Below are positions 62,101 through 64,000 of a stretch of 64,000 nucleotides of DNA, piece by piece. The number at the start of each line of letters is the position of its first letter. Position 1 is the stretch's first letter. Origin of the DNA: Liolophura sinensis (lineage: Eukaryota; Mollusca; Polyplacophora; Chitonida; Chitonidae); contig NC_088302.1 of NCBI RefSeq assembly GCF_032854445.1, positions 11,219,338-11,283,337 of the forward strand, read 5' to 3'. The position numbers were made by a program, and so were the translations under genes. The notes under the pieces were generated by a model, which saw nothing but the letters and a program-made list of their open reading frames with translations, was not told where the DNA came from and searched no databases.

Positions 62101-63004
62101 GGTTTTGTTTGCTGGCATGTGTATGCTACATGCACCCTATACATAAAGGTGAACTGCAAAGCTTGTGCATCTGTTAAAATTGGGAAAAGCATAGATACAT
62201 GATTGTGATTGTGTTACATTTTTGTATTATTTTTTTTATTTTTTTGTATTCTTTCTGTGTATGCAGTTTTTACATTATGTTTGTCCATAAATAAACAACT
62301 CAAATTTGGACAGCCTATTTATTGCATATCTGCTCAAAACATCTGGGCTCGTTTTCCTTGGATTTTGGGACTTGGAAACTTCACACTGATCACACTGATG
62401 CATTCATTGTGCCAAACCAGTGAAGGCTCAGTGTTCTAAAAACAGAGAGATAAGTGATGTACATGTGCATTCGGCAGTAAATTATGTTGGTTAATTATAA
62501 AGATTTAGAATATGAATAGTAAATGAATTAGTTTTCACAGTTTTGCACAATGAAAAGAGAAGACTGTTGGCAATAATTTTTGAGAGATTTGAAAGAGTTG
62601 CAGTTCACCTCTGACTATAATTATCAGTTACCTTAAGGATTTCCATTGAGCAGCTTGATTTGTTTTATCTTATTATAATTGAAAGACTTTATGTGTACAT
62701 CACAAGATTTTTATTTCAATGTAACTTTTACAGAATATGTAACAAAACTGGATCTTTCTTATTTTCTGTATATATATATATTCTACATGTACATGTGACT
62801 ATGTCAGCTGTATTATATACATGGAAGCCATGTTTAACACATTCAGTTAATTTGGCTGATAGAAAAAAAATGACATGATACACTGTGTGGCAATGTTGGC
62901 ACACCAGACTACCACCATGTCTGCGGTGCCCATTGCTTCAAGCACCTGTTTATACTCAGATGTGTTTCTCTCACGCTGTATGTTAATCCCACCTTGCCTC
63001 TCAG

Positions 63005-63086
63005 AGCAAACCACGACCCAGAAGCGAACATTAACTACTGTTTGAAGGAGCTGGACGAGTCAGAGGACACATGTAGGTTGGTACAG
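63005..63086 (+). CDS. Na+/Ca2+ exchanger, probable third coding exon
   Basis: Acceptor 'ccttgcctctcag' ends at 63004. The first base completes the Arg codon split after 53228. It encodes 'ANHDPEANINYCLKELDESE' and a short continuation. Three donors fit: after 63086 (CAG|gtatcc, best consensus and phase 0), after 63080 and after 63076. The choice is uncertain. The acidic loop composition fits the exchanger's cytosolic domain. Confidence 0.65.
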
Positions 63087-64000
63087 GTATCCTGCATCAT
63101 CCTTATCATGCATTAATCATGTATTAATCGCCCATTATGATCACCCCCCCATCCAGAAGCTGTACCGCAGTGACCCATTTTACCCACAGATCATACTGCT
63201 GGTTTATCATGCCTGCATGTTCACACTCTTGTTTGGTATTTTTTTACACGCACTGTATGAGGTGTACATTTGTATGATGTGTCATGAGCATATATTTTCT
63301 TCCACAAAATCTCAATTCAGAACAAGATCGAAACTAGTACTGGAATGAATTTTGATGCAAATTCATTTACCCAAATATATGGGTGGGTCAGTGACACAGT
63401 TCAAATTAAAAAGATCAGTGTGTATTGTTGCACAAAATGTAGAACAAATTTTAACACTTCGTAATATATTAAGTATCTTATTTATTTTAAGCATGGTATT
63501 AATTTATTTCTTTAGTTGATCAGTGGTTTTTGTGCATTACGCACAAGTAGTCATTTTTTATGCCTGGCGCTTCACTGGAATCTGACAAACTATCAAAAGA
63601 ACAACAAAAGCTGGATTTTAAAATACACCCTCCACAATGAACAGTTCTCAGAAAGCTAATGTACCACCACACCTTCTTGATTATTAGCAGAAGTAATTGC
63701 GACAACCTGATGTTGAAGAGAAATTTAACACAAGTAACTTCATGTTTGTAGGTGTCCAATTTACTTACTTGAATCAACACTGAGTCGATGAAATAGCAGT
63801 TTTTGATTGACAGATTGAAAAAGTAAAAGGATTACATAGTCGCTTAAGGACAAACTAAGGTGAATATCATCAGTTGCTTTGACAAAAAGAGTGTGTTAAC
63901 TCCTTTATCCCCCATCAATCAAAGTAATCGTGTTTTCATTGGACAGCAACGGTTGTGAGGATATCTCACACGAGCCGTATGCATCTGCTGACTAGGTTAT
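63087..64000 (+). other. exchanger intron running off the window
   Basis: No further exon is recognised. The gene's remaining loop (expected Calx-beta domains) and alpha-2 repeat should lie to the right. Confidence 0.55.

Larger units (their letters stand above)
53229..63004 (+). other. large exchanger intron (~9.8 kb)
   Basis: The interval is AT-rich and CpG-poor. It contains two MITE copies (54441, 58312), a TA run near 59163-59180 and many tacatgta strings. I found no further exon, but small alternative exons cannot be excluded. Confidence 0.65.

Noticed and set aside
63005-63076. Exchanger exon ending at the earlier donor 63077 (gttggt) or at 63081 (gtacag)
   Set aside because: Both keep the frame possible, but CAG|gtatcc after 63086 is the better consensus. 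Left as uncertain rather than excluded.

Overview
The window is eukaryotic nuclear DNA from an invertebrate animal. The evidence is intron-split genes with GT/AG boundaries, AT-rich spacers, many tRNA-derived SINEs, short tandem arrays and no operon structure. The SINEs end in a block resembling 'gagtacggcgtaaaacaccaatc' followed by an (AAAT)n tail, and a second family ends in (ACTC)n. I associate these with lophotrochozoans, most likely a mollusc. The species cannot be named from the sequence alone.

Layout. Bases 1-826 form a sequence that recurs as a direct repeat at 10420-13166. Between the two copies lies a complete ten-exon gene on the + strand (coding 3016-7018, 397 aa). I could join its exons base by base, but I do not recognise the protein family. 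Its first intron holds a 91-bp tandem repeat that runs up to exon 2. Its presumed 3' UTR starts with a strong G-quadruplex motif, and decayed and 29-bp tandem arrays follow at 7.6-8.8 kb.

From about 13.2 to 42 kb I see no convincing complete gene. This interval holds SINEs on both strands, several with intact target-site duplications. It also holds a decaying ~85-bp minisatellite split by a SINE, AT microsatellites, a probable LINE relic, and blocks rich in homeodomain-type TAAT motifs that could be regulatory elements.

At about 42.5 kb CpG density falls sharply from CpG-rich to nearly CpG-free. I read this as the promoter / gene-body boundary of the second gene, a Na+/Ca2+ exchanger (SLC8/NCX family) on the + strand. 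Three of its coding exons are visible (50256-50987, 53128-53228, 63005-63086), and the gene runs off the right edge. The 54-bp array (47.5-48.3 kb) and 52-bp array (49.6-49.9 kb) lie before its start exon. Its large introns carry a two-copy MITE family and a ~140-bp hairpin. The two genes show no functional link.
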